Positions 18,303-28,165 of a DNA stretch of 64,000 nt are shown here, piece after piece (the stretch's first letter is position 1; every line of letters starts with the position of its first letter). Made by a program: the position numbers and the translations under genes. The notes beneath the pieces were generated by a model. The model saw only the letters and a list, made by a program, of their open reading frames with translations, did not search any database and had not been told where the DNA came from. Source of the stretch: Bdellovibrionales bacterium (lineage in GTDB: Bacteria > Bdellovibrionota > Bdellovibrionia > Bdellovibrionales > Bdellovibrionaceae). The DNA lies in NCBI GenBank assembly GCA_016713585.1, contig JADJOV010000002.1, forward strand, positions 1 through 64,000. The letters run 5' to 3'.

Positions 18303-19445
18303 TGACGTTTGCTTTATTCACCTTGTCACGGATGATATCCCCAATTGCCGGATTGATTGGTGGAGGAAGACCCCGCTGCGGCGGCGGTGGTAACATTTGT
18401 TGCGGTGGTCGATCCATGGCTGGGCCTCTGATGTCTCGAACGATGGTTCCAGAATCTAGGTCTCTCTTGTCAATCATTGGAGGGGCTGAGCCTGGAGGAG
18501 GAGCCTGACCATCACCAGCCGGAGCCCTTTTGTCGTCCCCCTTCTTGTCATTCTTCGCGTCCTTCGAGTCTGGCTTCGTATCTGACTTAGCGTCAGATTT
18601 AGCGTCAGATTTAGCATCAGATTTGGCATCAGATTTAGCATCTGATTTGGCGTCTGATTTAGCATCTGCATTTGAATCTGTTTTTGCGTCTGCCTTCGCG
18701 TCCGCTTTTGAATTCTTGTCCTTCTCCTTGTCGTTACCCTTTGCTGTTTTGGCCGGCTCCTTGTTTTCCGGAGCGGTCTGCGCTGAAGACTCTTTGTCTA
18801 TCCGCTTAAGCTCCTCGACTGGGACTTTTTTGGGAGGCTCTGGCGGAGGCCGGGAGCTACCGAAGAGGACTCACCTTTCTGAACAGTAATTGAAACTTTC
18901 GAAGGAGCCGACCCAACTGGGGTGGCTGGGCTCAGGGTCACTGAACCTCGCAACGTCACGACTTGAGTCACCTGACTTGCTTTATTAAAAGATGTCAAAA
19001 ACTCGGTTCCGCGAACACCGGCAACCGCTGTTGGAGTTTTCATTAAGAATTTACTCTTTTCTCCATCATACTTTTGTTCAACATTATTGCGTACTTTTCC
19101 ATCAATGAGGTTAAGCTCAACATTTCGAGGGCCCTCTTTTCCGGCAGATTCATATTTTTCTATTTTCATTTCGCTTGAGGGGGACACATTAATGACGTTA
19201 CGATCCGACATAACGATTTTCGCTCTTGAATCAACACCACTTATAACCGTTTCGCCTGGAAAGATTTTTGTTCCCACTTTCGTTGGATTTATTTGATTTT
19301 GGATATTTTTAACCTTGATATCGCCCTTGACAACCATAAAGAGACCATACATTGGCTCCGCCGCTTCAACAATCTGGATCCCCAAAGTGGAACAAACTAA
19401 AAAGGCAATTGTTAGCTTCTTCAATTTACTTATACACAAGCTCAT
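18280..19445 (-). CDS. FecR-domain periplasmic protein with SDAK repeats and Pro-rich tail (one frame break)
   Basis: The ATG at 19445 follows a GGGGG ribosome site and opens a signal peptide (KKLTIAFLVCSTLGIQIVEA). A FecR domain follows (GDIKVKN, GETVISGVDSRAKIVM, TPTAVAGVRGTEF). Near 18860 the frame breaks; the next frame continues with PPPEPPKKVPVEELKR, a Lys/Asp-rich segment, seven tandem SDAK units, and a Pro-rich end (PPPPQRGLPPPINPAIGD) to a TAG at 18280-18282. The total is about 388 residues. FecR domains are often linked to outer-membrane sensing or assembly; here the partner is the TPR/barrel protein directly downstream. No sigma-factor gene is nearby, so classical FecI control is not supported. 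Confidence 0.75.
18581..18664 (-). repeat. 12-bp tandem repeat encoding SDAK units
   Basis: Seven 12-bp units (plus-strand form close to GCRTCAGATTTA) encode repeated Ser-Asp-Ala-Lys inside the FecR protein. Units differ at wobble positions only. Such repeats change length easily. Confidence 0.75.
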
Positions 19446-19673
19446 ACTTTTTCCCCCACAAAGAAATACCAAATTTCAAACAAAATAATTCAAGAACAAT
19501 ACTTATTTTTGTGAATTTAGATTACCCTAGTTCCCACCAAACAAGAATCAGAGTCATCATAGACCGGCCCTTCCTTAGACAAAAGTCGGTTTGGATTTTG
19601 CAGTATAAGAATTCTGAAGTCTGAACCCCTTTAATCGAACCTTAATATTGACCCTATTTAGGAGAAGGCCACC

Positions 19674-21482
19674 ATGGAAAATACCACCTTGTCTAAAGTC
19701 TTAACAACTGGCTGCCTAATTTTGTCACGGACGCTTCCCTCAGCCATGTTCAGTGTTTCTTTTCTCAGCTCGATCGGCGTTGCCCAAACTCAAATGAGCT
19801 CGCAAACTCAAACGAGTGCTCAACAACTGCCACCCTTTCAAATGAATATCCTCAAGACTCAGTTCCTCCAATATGTCAGTTCAGTTTCAACTCTTGATCC
19901 AAGCAAAATTGCAGCTGGCACTCAGTCGATCGACCCGACTCTAATCAAAGATCTTTCCCAGGAGTCGACGACCGAGCAAGAAAAGAGAATATTGAGGGCG
20001 TGGGGCAAAGACATTGACGCTGGCACCTTGAGTAAAAAAATCGATCGCCTTATGGATCAAGCGAAAGCCAGCGATACACCCATCGCCAAACAACTAGAAA
20101 ACTTAACCGCAGCGCAAACAGAATATGCCAAAGCAACATTGAAAGCCTCTATAGAGGCCGTTGTGAAACTTCGCGGTTTCACCGAGGACTCACGCGGGAC
20201 CGTTTATAACGAATGGCTGGTGCTTTCAGAAATGATGACTCAGAAGATTGATATGAAGAAAGACTATTCTGAGGCGGAATTTCTACAAACAGAACAGGCC
20301 GAAATCCTTGTTGATGGCCCTGAATCATTCGCCAGAAGAGATAAGTTTATCGGCGACGCTCGTGAGTCAATTAACATCATGACCTGGTCCGTCTATGATG
20401 ATGTGACTGGAAAGGCCCTTGTCGATCTATTGCTCCAAAAAAAGCGAGACAATCCAAGGCTCAATATCCGTGTCCTCGTCGACGGGCAGGTCGCAGCCTT
20501 AGGGGGACACAACGCTGAACTCGCTCGTCTTGAAGCCAAGGATCCACTGAACAAAAATTCGTCCAACTCTCTAGAAAATCCTATAAAAATTATTCGCTGG
20601 AGAAGTAAAAATCACACTTATATGGGTCAACATCGTAAGATGCTAACTGTCGACAACGAACACCTCATTGCCGGCGGAATCAACTTTGGAGACGCCTATA
20701 GCCACAAAAATTCAGATCCAAATGTCCCACGCTGGCGAGATACTGACGTCTACTTGAAAGGGGCTGCTGCCATCGAAGGGAACAATCTTTTCGCGAAAAT
20801 TTGGAATGAACAAGTTCGCGAACAAGAAAAGCCATCCACCTGGATAATGCCGAAGCCCACCTTACAAGCGCCGACAAGTGCATCTGCAATTTCTAAACAA
20901 TTTAAAATTATTGACAACGATCCTCGAACCCATCGCGAAGGTTCCACAATTATGCTTACAGTTCTAAGTGCCATTCGAGCAGCGGAAAAACAAATCGATA
21001 TTGAAAATGCATATATTATCTTGTTTCCAGCACTCAAGAATGAAATTCAACGAGCCCTCGATCGCGGAGTCAAAATTCGAATTCTCACAAATTCATCAGA
21101 AAGTGTGGACGAACCTGCTGTGAGCATTCCAATTCTTCGTAGCGTGGCAGAGTTGGCAGATCTTCGCAGTCAGGCGAATGGGTCCCCTGCCGAAGTCTAT
21201 GTTCGAAAGGGAACAACCCTCCACTCTAAAATTCTTATGATAGACGCCCTTGACACCTATATTATGAGTTACAACCTTCACCCAAGGTCAGAACGACTCG
21301 AAGGTGAAATGGCAATCATCGTCAGAGATAAGACCTTCACACAAAATATGCATGCTCAGTTCACTGCGGACATTCACCCATCTCTAGCTACAAGAATTAA
21401 CTCATCAAGTCGATCAGAGTTGCCAATTAAAAATGATCCAACCGCTCTACCAGTTCTTCGAATATTTTTTGATACCTTATAA
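19674..21482 (+). CDS. Secreted phospholipase D-family protein
   Basis: A 602-residue protein with two HKD motifs: HRKMLTVD near residue 323 and HSKILMID near 519, the paired catalytic sites of the phospholipase D/cardiolipin synthase superfamily. The N-terminus has a hydrophobic segment (MFSVSFLSSIGVAQ) suggesting export, then about 180 residues without recognisable domain. The ATG follows AGGAGAAGG. Family members hydrolyse or transfer phosphodiester head groups; a nuclease role is also possible for this fold. It stands alone between the FecR locus and ubiE. In a predator it might attack prey lipids, but that is speculation. Confidence 0.85.
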   Translation: MENTTLSKVLTTGCLILSRTLPSAMFSVSFLSSIGVAQTQMSSQTQTSAQQLPPFQMNILKTQFLQYVSSVSTLDPSKIAAGTQSIDPTLIKDLSQESTTEQEKRILRAWGKDIDAGTLSKKIDRLMDQAKASDTPIAKQLENLTAAQTEYAKATLKASIEAVVKLRGFTEDSRGTVYNEWLVLSEMMTQKIDMKKDYSEAEFLQTEQAEILVDGPESFARRDKFIGDARESINIMTWSVYDDVTGKALVDLLLQKKRDNPRLNIRVLVDGQVAALGGHNAELARLEAKDPLNKNSSNSLENPIKIIRWRSKNHTYMGQHRKMLTVDNEHLIAGGINFGDAYSHKNSDPNVPRWRDTDVYLKGAAAIEGNNLFAKIWNEQVREQEKPSTWIMPKPTLQAPTSASAISKQFKIIDNDPRTHREGSTIMLTVLSAIRAAEKQIDIENAYIILFPALKNEIQRALDRGVKIRILTNSSESVDEPAVSIPILRSVAELADLRSQANGSPAEVYVRKGTTLHSKILMIDALDTYIMSYNLHPRSERLEGEMAIIVRDKTFTQNMHAQFTADIHPSLATRINSSSRSELPIKNDPTALPVLRIFFDTL

Positions 21483-21497
21483 ATTGGATACGCTTTT

Positions 21498-21530
21498 AAA
21501 AAAAGGGGCTAACTAAGGACTCGCCCCTTG
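21498..21530 (-). terminator. Intrinsic terminator overlapping the end of ubiE
   Basis: On the minus strand AAGGGGC pairs with GCCCCTT (13-base loop), followed by a run of seven T (A run at 21498-21504 on plus). The stem includes the last ubiE codons. Confidence 0.7.
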
Positions 21531-22291
21531 TAGATGTAAGCAATACCTCCCGAAAGGGGAAAACATTCAGTCTTTGAAAACTGACCCGTGCTTTCCATTA
21601 GTTTTAGAAAATCTTCGCCGCAAGGAAATTGCGCCGAAGACTTTTGTAAATAACTATACGCCTCCCTTTGCCCGGTCACCCAGCCACCAACGAGTGGCAG
21701 AATTCTCTCCGAATAGATTCGGTAAAACGGAGCTAAAAAAGACCCACGCACCTGCCCAAATTCAAGAACCATCACGAGACCACCTGGCACAGTGACCCGG
21801 GCCATTTCCAAAATCCCCTGCCGCGGATCACTGACATTTCGAATTCCAAACGAGATACTTGAAACATCGAAAGTATTGTCCCCATATTGAAGTTGGGTGA
21901 CGTCTGCCTGCTCAAACTTGACATCAAGCCCCAATCTTTTTGCTTTTTCTGGCGCAGTCTTAAGCATATCCGAACAAAAGTCGGTTCCCAAAACTTCACC
22001 CGTAGGCCCCGTCTTTCGCTTAAACTCAATGGCCAAGTCTCCGGTCCCGCTCGCACAGTCGAGAATCTTTTGCCCCGGACGCACTTCACTCAAACGAACC
22101 AGCTTTTTCCGCCAAAGATGGTGAATCCCGAGGGATAGAATAGAATTCGCCAAATCGTAACGCCCGGCCACTCGACTGAACATTCCACGGATTCGGTCGG
22201 GATCAACCCTGTAGGTCAGGTGGGCCTGACTGGTCGCTTGGACTTTGACAGCAAGAGTTGAGGGTGTCTGTTGCATCGGGTCTGATTTCAT
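21509..22291 (-). CDS. ubiE: Demethylmenaquinone methyltransferase
   Basis: A 260-residue SAM-dependent methyltransferase of the UbiE/MenG family, which methylates demethylmenaquinone in the last step of menaquinone synthesis. Visible are the family opening MFSRVAGRYDLAN, the SAM motif ILDCASGTGDLA, and the UbiE signature SFGIRNVSDPRQG. The first 30 residues are an extension and may not all be translated. It is divergent from menF-menD-menH, so menaquinone genes flank a shared 110-bp promoter region. Ends in an intrinsic terminator. Confidence 0.93.
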   Translation of the reverse strand: MKSDPMQQTPSTLAVKVQATSQAHLTYRVDPDRIRGMFSRVAGRYDLANSILSLGIHHLWRKKLVRLSEVRPGQKILDCASGTGDLAIEFKRKTGPTGEVLGTDFCSDMLKTAPEKAKRLGLDVKFEQADVTQLQYGDNTFDVSSISFGIRNVSDPRQGILEMARVTVPGGLVMVLEFGQVRGSFLAPFYRIYSERILPLVGGWVTGQREAYSYLQKSSAQFPCGEDFLKLMESTGQFSKTECFPLSGGIAYIYKGRVLS

Positions 22292-22401
22292 ATTACCAAC
22301 TATATCCTTGTTGATTTTGCTATTGATTTCTTAATTGAATTCATTATTGCTATGGTTGATTTTACTGATTTAGCTTTCAAAATTATTCTTGCCTTCGGAG
22401 A

Positions 22402-23502
22402 TTGGGATACTTAGTGAGAACTCAGAGCGAACGGCACCATAACATAAGCCAGTTTGTCTTATCAAACTTTTTAACATGCGGCGGCCTCGTCCGCTGGCCT
22501 CGGGGTCAAGGGGAAGACCTCTGGCTTATCTGGGAAGGCCAGGCTGCAGAATCTTGTGAGTTAAATGTCTTTTATTCTGACTTCTTCTTATCCTCAAAAT
22601 GTCACGTCAGTCCTCAAAAGTGGACAAGCCTCACCACTCCTGAACTCGCAGCTTGGCTAGACTGCCACAACAATAAAAAAAGTCCTTCCCCAAAACGTTC
22701 ATGGACAAAACTTTCAGATGGCGAAGAAAAGGAGCAATTTCTAAATTCATTTTGTGAAATTCAGCGCCGAATTGAAAAAGGTCTTTTGGAAAAAGCAGTT
22801 CCTGTGACCTTTATGACCTCTCCAATGCCCTTGGGGCCTCAGGAACATCTTGAGTTAATTCAAAGACTTATCTATGCTCCGCCTGAGTTGCATCCTTATG
22901 GACACTGGGATTCTGGAGCTGGCTTTTTGGGAGCAACTCCAGAGATTCTTTTCAACGTTGATGGGCAGCGCCTACGAACAATGGCCCTAGCTGGAACGGC
23001 GCCCCTAAATCGTGAGTCTGGAAGCTTTTTGAATGATCCAAAGGAACGAGCGGAACATTATTTTGTAGTAAAAAACCTGATGGATGTTCTCAAACCACTA
23101 GGGTCCTTTGAGGCAATGGCCACTGAGGTTCTGAAATTGCCAACCTTACAGCACCTCAAAACTGAAATCGGAGTGCATCTGAACCGACAAATGTCTTGGA
23201 ATCAGCTCCTTCAGGCCATGCACCCGACGGCAGCGCTTGGAACCTATCCGCGAGAGCAATGGCGATGGCTCAGGGAACTACCCGACCAAAGGGCCCGTGG
23301 TCCATTCGGCGCCCCTTTTGGAGTTCAAAATCAGGATGGACATCTGTTATGTCTGGTGGGCATCCGTCAAGTTCAGTGGGACCAACAGAAAATGAGAATA
23401 GGAGCTGGATGTGGGCTTGTGAAAGAGAGCATTTTCGAGAGAGAATGGAACGAACTACTGCTTAAGATTGAATCTGTACAAAGGAATTTTGGTTGGAATT
23501 AG
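22402..23502 (+). CDS. menF: Isochorismate synthase
   Basis: A chorismate-binding enzyme of about 360 residues. It has LGATPEILF, AGTAPL, the family stretch HLKTEIGVHL, HPTAALGTYPRE and the C-terminal GAGCGLVKESIFEREWNE, which match MenF/EntC-type isochorismate synthases. It converts chorismate to isochorismate, the entry to menaquinone synthesis. The start is uncertain: TTG at 22402 or GTG at 22414, the latter farther from the GGAG at about 22397. Its 3' end overlaps menD by 10 bp, and the gene neighbours (menD, menH, ubiE) settle its role over the related anthranilate or salicylate synthases. Confidence 0.9.
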   Translation: MGYLVRTQSERHHNISQFVLSNFLTCGGLVRWPRGQGEDLWLIWEGQAAESCELNVFYSDFFLSSKCHVSPQKWTSLTTPELAAWLDCHNNKKSPSPKRSWTKLSDGEEKEQFLNSFCEIQRRIEKGLLEKAVPVTFMTSPMPLGPQEHLELIQRLIYAPPELHPYGHWDSGAGFLGATPEILFNVDGQRLRTMALAGTAPLNRESGSFLNDPKERAEHYFVVKNLMDVLKPLGSFEAMATEVLKLPTLQHLKTEIGVHLNRQMSWNQLLQAMHPTAALGTYPREQWRWLRELPDQRARGPFGAPFGVQNQDGHLLCLVGIRQVQWDQQKMRIGAGCGLVKESIFEREWNELLLKIESVQRNFGWN

Positions 23503-25073
23503 TTAGCAATGTTCAGCTCGCCGCTCGAGTTATTCAACATCTTATTGCCGGCGGAGTTCGAGAGTTTTGCCTTTGCGCCGGGGCTCGCAATAGTCCCTTC
23601 GTTCATCTTTTTGAAAAGAACCCGCACCTCAAAGTCTATCATTTTTTTGAAGAAAGATCGGCTGCTTTTTTTGCTCTCGGTCGAATTGCCTCCAGCCGCC
23701 ATCCGGTGGCCGTGATCACAACCTCAGGAACTGCCGCGGCCGAGCTTTTGCCGGCAGCTGTAGAAGGAACTTACTCGTCCCTGCCCTTGATTATGGTGAC
23801 CGCGGACCGTCCGAAAAAATATCGCTGGACAGGCGCTCCCCAATCAATCGAACAGGTTGGCTTGTTTTCCTATTATATTGAAGTAAGTTTTGATTTGGAC
23901 GAACAAAATTCTCACGTCTCTTTGAATGGCCTTAGCTGGAAAAAACCCATTCATATTAACGTCTGTTTCAAGGAACCACTTCTCGATGAAGAGCCTTTTC
24001 TTATATCACCTCCAAAACAAGAATTAAGAAATCGTTTTCCGGAGTCTTTTCCTCTGAATATGGCCGAAGAGATTGAGAACTTTGTCAATCGACACCGACC
24101 TGTTGTTATTTTAAGCACCATCCCTGAAAAATCTAAATCTGCGGTCGTAGAGTTTTTAAAGAATTTGAAAATTCCAATCTATGCGGAAGGAATTTCGGGG
24201 CTCCGTGGACATCCTGATTTACTTTCAACAACTATCTTTTCTGGCGAAAAAATGCTCGCAAAATTGATCGATGAGGGTCACTGCAATGCGATTATTCGCA
24301 TTGGCGGGGTGCCAACGGTTCGCTTTTGGCGAGATCTCGAAGATAAACGCGAAAACCTCCCGGTGCTTTCCTTGGGCTATAATCATTTCACTGGGCTAAG
24401 TCGCTCTGTCCTGCACTTTTCTGAACTCGACGACCTTCCGCGACTTGATGTTCAAAAACACGATGACATTCCACAAAACATCTATAAGTTCGACCGTGAT
24501 CGCCGCCTGGGCTGTGAAGAAATTCTTAAAAGATTTCCGCGCTCAGAACCCGGCTTAATCTATTCACTCTCAAAAAAGTTAAAGGACCAGTCGGTTTATC
24601 TCGGAAACTCGCTTCCTATCAGGGAATGGGACCTGGCCGCCGATTTTGATTTTTTTCCCAACCGAGTGGTTGGAAATCGCGGGGCTAATGGAATTGATGG
24701 GCAAGTTTCAACTTTTATGGGGTGGTCAAAGCCCCATGTCGAAAATTGGTGCCTTATAGGGGACCTGACCGCTCTCTATGATCTTTCTGGCCTTTGGGTT
24801 GCCTCACAATTATTGCAGCGGGCTTTTCGTGTTGTCGTTATCAATAACGGTGGCGGAATGATTTTTCATAAGATGTTTGGGAAAGAAATCTTTCTCAATC
24901 GTCACAACGTCGATTTTAAAAACTGGGCAGGACTTTGGAAGTGGGAGTATCAAAAATGGCTGGATGTTCCCGAGACCTCTGATTTGGCCCAGCTGCAGAT
25001 CATCGAACTTGTTCCAGATCCAGCTCAGACGACGGCCTTCTGGAAAGCCTGGGACCAGCTCTGGCAGACTTGA
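23493..25073 (+). CDS. menD: SEPHCHC synthase
   Basis: A 526-residue thiamine-diphosphate enzyme that joins isochorismate and 2-oxoglutarate. The N-terminal region has CAGARNSP and the conserved Glu in FEERSAAFFALG that activates the cofactor; the middle has TADRPKKYRWTGAPQSIEQ; the C-terminal ThDP domain has NRGANGIDG and the GDLTALYD...NNGGGMIF stretch. The start is a TTG overlapping the end of menF. A TGA at 25071-25073 overlaps the likely TTG start of menH, so the three genes appear translationally coupled. Confidence 0.95.
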   Translation: MELVSNVQLAARVIQHLIAGGVREFCLCAGARNSPFVHLFEKNPHLKVYHFFEERSAAFFALGRIASSRHPVAVITTSGTAAAELLPAAVEGTYSSLPLIMVTADRPKKYRWTGAPQSIEQVGLFSYYIEVSFDLDEQNSHVSLNGLSWKKPIHINVCFKEPLLDEEPFLISPPKQELRNRFPESFPLNMAEEIENFVNRHRPVVILSTIPEKSKSAVVEFLKNLKIPIYAEGISGLRGHPDLLSTTIFSGEKMLAKLIDEGHCNAIIRIGGVPTVRFWRDLEDKRENLPVLSLGYNHFTGLSRSVLHFSELDDLPRLDVQKHDDIPQNIYKFDRDRRLGCEEILKRFPRSEPGLIYSLSKKLKDQSVYLGNSLPIREWDLAADFDFFPNRVVGNRGANGIDGQVSTFMGWSKPHVENWCLIGDLTALYDLSGLWVASQLLQRAFRVVVINNGGGMIFHKMFGKEIFLNRHNVDFKNWAGLWKWEYQKWLDVPETSDLAQLQIIELVPDPAQTTAFWKAWDQLWQT

Positions 25074-25812
25074 GTCTTGTTTTCTTCATGGCTTTTTAGG
25101 GCGCCCCTCCGATTGGGAGCAGACTTTTTTACGATTAAGGGCCTCGAGTCCAACCCTTGCGACTTATTCTGTCGATTATTTCGCCATTCCTTACCTCTCG
25201 CCAGAGAATAGTTTTGAAACCTGGGGATACAATTTTTCAGAGTGGGTTCGTAATGAACTGGGGCCTGGCCCCCACGCCCTCGTTGGATATTCTCTCGGTG
25301 GACGACTGGCCCTTCATGCTCTTGAAACTTCTCCAGATTTATTTAACAGCGGCGTCTTAATTTCAACAAATCCGGGCTTTTCATCTGAAGCTCTCAAGTC
25401 GAGGTCGGCTCGAATTCAAAATGATCAGATTTGGTCGACACGGTTTTTAAATGAATCTTGGGATCTGTTGGTTCAGGACTGGAATAAACAGGAAGTATTT
25501 AAAAACTCTCGAACTCAACCTGAAAACCGTCACGAACTAGACTATCAAAGGCCCCTGCTCTCAGAGGCTCTTGTTAATTGGTCCCTCGGACGGCAAAAAG
25601 ATTTCCGCCCGTTCTTGCGCAATCATCCTAAACAATCCCTCACCTGGGTCACTGGCGATCAGGATTCGCGGGCCATGGCTCTCCACCAGGAACTCATGAC
25701 AGCTTGTCCTCAACTTGTTGTTCGAACTATCGAGCGGGCTGGACATCGCGTTCTGTTTGATGCTCCTGATAGGCTTGCTCAGCTGCTGGGGGCAGTGTTT
25801 CTGCAAAACTGA
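25070..25812 (+). CDS. menH: MenH-like alpha/beta hydrolase (SHCHC synthase)
   Basis: An alpha/beta hydrolase of about 248 residues with the oxyanion motif LHGFLGRPSDWE, nucleophile GYSLGGR and a C-terminal AGHR histidine, matching MenH, which removes pyruvate from SEPHCHC. As written, the frame is open upstream inside menD without a good start. Restoring one T in the TTTT run at 25079-25082 yields a start TTG at 25070 (MSLVFLHGFLG) that overlaps the menD stop, the expected arrangement. I therefore place the start there and suspect a sequencing deletion. Confidence 0.82.
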
Positions 25813-25846
25813 CAGCCCACGCCCACTCTTATGTAGTTTGAGCCCT

Positions 25847-26611
25847 CTAATCCCGGAGATTAACTTTTTTGTGAGTGACCAAAAGAAATACTGAAATCAG
25901 ACAAAGAACCACACTGATCCATCCAGAGATTGAAATACCCAGAGTCGGCCCACGAAAATCATCCCGATAAAATTCAATGATAAACCGACCCAGGGAATGA
26001 AGGCCAAGCCAAAGCCAAAAAAGCTGCCCCGGCTTTTTTTTCAGTTTATCGTCCGCGCCAAGAAGAACCATGAGAACTCCAAGCTCCCAGAGCGAAGAAT
26101 AGAGGGCCGTGGGATGCCGCCCACTCATAGACCACGGCATTTCACAAAATCTTCCATAACAACAGCCTGCCAGCAGACACCCTAATCGACCAAACATATA
26201 TCCAAAACTAACTACCGGCGCGAAAACATCATGAAGTGCCGCCAGGGAGACTTCGGACGATGGCCGTATCTTCCAGTAAAGAACTCCGCAGGCCCAAGCT
26301 CCAAGAAATCCCCCGAAAAAAACATATCCCCCCTTCCATAATTCAAATATGCGGGTCCAATCCTCGAAATAGTAAGTGGGCTCCTCATAGACTACATGAA
26401 ACAACCTCGCCCCAACCAGACTTGCCACCATCAGAACCAAATAGAGATCTAAAATCCAACGTCGATCAACAGTGGCTCTTTTGACCAAAATCCAGAGGCA
26501 AAGACAGGCTGTCAGGCTAGTCCATAAAAAATAACTTGGGAAGGCATGGCCAAAAAAATAAACAAGAGGATACATCCCCTCAAAGATAGCAGTGTCTGGT
26601 AACTTCCTCAT
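25847..26611 (-). CDS. lgt: Prolipoprotein diacylglyceryl transferase
   Basis: A 254-residue multi-pass inner-membrane enzyme that attaches diacylglycerol to the lipobox cysteine of prolipoproteins. The Lgt signature is clear: GRLGCLLAGCCYGRF with nearby GRHPTALYSSLWE. About seven hydrophobic segments are present, and the FFGGFLGAW segment fits the family. Two starts are possible: ATG at 26611, or ATG at 26575 (MYPLVYFFGHAFP), which better matches usual Lgt length. It is divergent from the signalling gene at 26706. Confidence 0.93.
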   Translation of the reverse strand: MRKLPDTAIFEGMYPLVYFFGHAFPSYFLWTSLTACLCLWILVKRATVDRRWILDLYLVLMVASLVGARLFHVVYEEPTYYFEDWTRIFELWKGGYVFFGGFLGAWACGVLYWKIRPSSEVSLAALHDVFAPVVSFGYMFGRLGCLLAGCCYGRFCEMPWSMSGRHPTALYSSLWELGVLMVLLGADDKLKKKPGQLFWLWLGLHSLGRFIIEFYRDDFRGPTLGISISGWISVVLCLISVFLLVTHKKVNLRD

Positions 26612-26705
26612 AGAACAACTTGGAACTTTGCCTTGGCCTGGACTTAAGTGTCGTCCACCGATAAACTTTCTGGTAAAAATCCACTGCGCCTTACATAATA
26701 TAAAA

Positions 26706-28136
26706 ATGAAACCGCATCCAACTGAAATTACGAAAGAAATTCAAAAATTTTCTTTTTTCAAACACTTTGACCCAAATCTGATATTGCAGATTTCTACTCT
26801 GCTTGAGGTCTTTGAATTTCAACCCGGTGAAATTGTTCTCTCTGAGGGCCAACGTAATACTAAACTTTATTTCATTCGAAGCGGTTCGGCGGAAGTTCTC
26901 CTCTCGGGAGAGTCCGTTGCAACTCTCACCAGCCCTGGGGATGTCATCGGAGAAATGAGTGTCGCTACGGAGGGACCTGTCGCCACCACGATTAGGGCCA
27001 CTTCGACTCTCTCGTGTTTTGTTTTAGATTCAGAAAATTTCAAGCATGTTCCGCAGAAAGAAAGAGATCATTTTCTTGCGCTTCTTTACAAGCTTTTTTC
27101 AGCTGTTCTCAGTGAGCGCCTGACTAAAACCAATGAAAAAGCTCGCCTTTTTGAGATCGTCAATCGCGAGGTTCATCAGGCCCAACTAAATCTCGAAAAA
27201 ATCAGTCAAAAAAATGTTCTCGTCGTTGAGTCTGACAAAAAACAACTGATGCTCGCCAAACTTGCCGTCGGAGGCACTGGCGTGAATTTGGATGCTACAA
27301 GTCAGACAACAGAAGCCGAAGCCCTCCTCAAGATTAAAAAATATGATGTGATCATTGCAGATGAAAAACATCTAGATTTTCTTAAGAAGCTTCACGGGGA
27401 AAAGAATCCATCGAGTCTTGTTTTAGTTACAGGTAAAGATGTTGCAACCAATTTCGACACTTACAAAAAAGGGCAGTTCGTTGACACTGTTATCTCAATC
27501 GACTCAACCGATCGAGCTTTCACCATTCGATCGATTCTAACCACTCTCACAAAAGTCCTGACTCAAGATCTCTTTGGATTCGAAAAATATCTTTCCTGGG
27601 GTGTTGATATTCAATCACGCTCGATTCAATCCAGCCTTGATCGTCCAAAATTACGTGGTGAAATGGTTGAGTATTTTACAAAACTGGGAATCCGAACAAC
27701 TTTTCTTGAGCGCTGCAACACAGTGACTGAGGAACTCCTAATGAATGCCGTTTATGATGCGCCTATTGATAGGCATGGGCAATCACTTTACAATAATCTC
27801 TCTCGAAAAACCCCTGTCAACTTGGAACCAAAACATCATGGCACCCTTCGATACGGTTCAGATGGAGTATTTTTAGCAGTATCTGTCACCGACCCCTTCG
27901 GGGCCCTCACTAAAGATATCATCTTCAAATACTTAGAGACCTGCTATCATGGAAAACCCGAAAGTGTGGAAAGCGAAAAGGGTGGTGCTGGACGGGGTCT
28001 TCATCAGATTATTGAAAACTCTGATCTTACAATCTTTAATGTCCGAAAGGGCATCAAAACAGAAGTCATTTGTTTGTTCTATATTGAATCTTTTCGAAAA
28101 GAAGGAACCCCGTCTTTTCACTACTTCTTCGCATAA
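26706..28136 (+). CDS. Cyclic-nucleotide-binding / receiver-like / HATPase signalling protein
   Basis: A 476-residue soluble protein with three parts: a cNMP-binding-type domain (residues about 20-130; FQPGEIVLSEGQ, PGDVIGEMSVA), a receiver-like region (about 170-290; VLVVESD, YDVIIAD with a candidate phospho-Asp, VLVTGKD), and a C-terminal HATPase-type domain (about 330-465; TEELLMNAVYDAP as N-box, GGAGRGLHQI as G-box). It lacks a His-kinase dimerisation box, so it may be a switch or anti-sigma-like ATPase rather than a kinase. No strong ribosome site precedes the ATG. It ends facing a membrane histidine kinase, a possible partner. Confidence 0.75.
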   Translation: MKPHPTEITKEIQKFSFFKHFDPNLILQISTLLEVFEFQPGEIVLSEGQRNTKLYFIRSGSAEVLLSGESVATLTSPGDVIGEMSVATEGPVATTIRATSTLSCFVLDSENFKHVPQKERDHFLALLYKLFSAVLSERLTKTNEKARLFEIVNREVHQAQLNLEKISQKNVLVVESDKKQLMLAKLAVGGTGVNLDATSQTTEAEALLKIKKYDVIIADEKHLDFLKKLHGEKNPSSLVLVTGKDVATNFDTYKKGQFVDTVISIDSTDRAFTIRSILTTLTKVLTQDLFGFEKYLSWGVDIQSRSIQSSLDRPKLRGEMVEYFTKLGIRTTFLERCNTVTEELLMNAVYDAPIDRHGQSLYNNLSRKTPVNLEPKHHGTLRYGSDGVFLAVSVTDPFGALTKDIIFKYLETCYHGKPESVESEKGGAGRGLHQIIENSDLTIFNVRKGIKTEVICLFYIESFRKEGTPSFHYFFA

Positions 28137-28165
28137 GAAAACTTGGGCCTCCCACGAGCAGAATA

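Noticed and set aside
18581..18664. Possible CRISPR-like array
   Set aside because: The 12-bp units have no spacers and encode a protein repeat; no cas gene is present.
18530..18889. Plus-strand frame reading a repeated SDLA pattern opposite the FecR gene
   Set aside because: It is the antisense of the SDAK-encoding repeat and lacks a start context; the minus frame has FecR homology.
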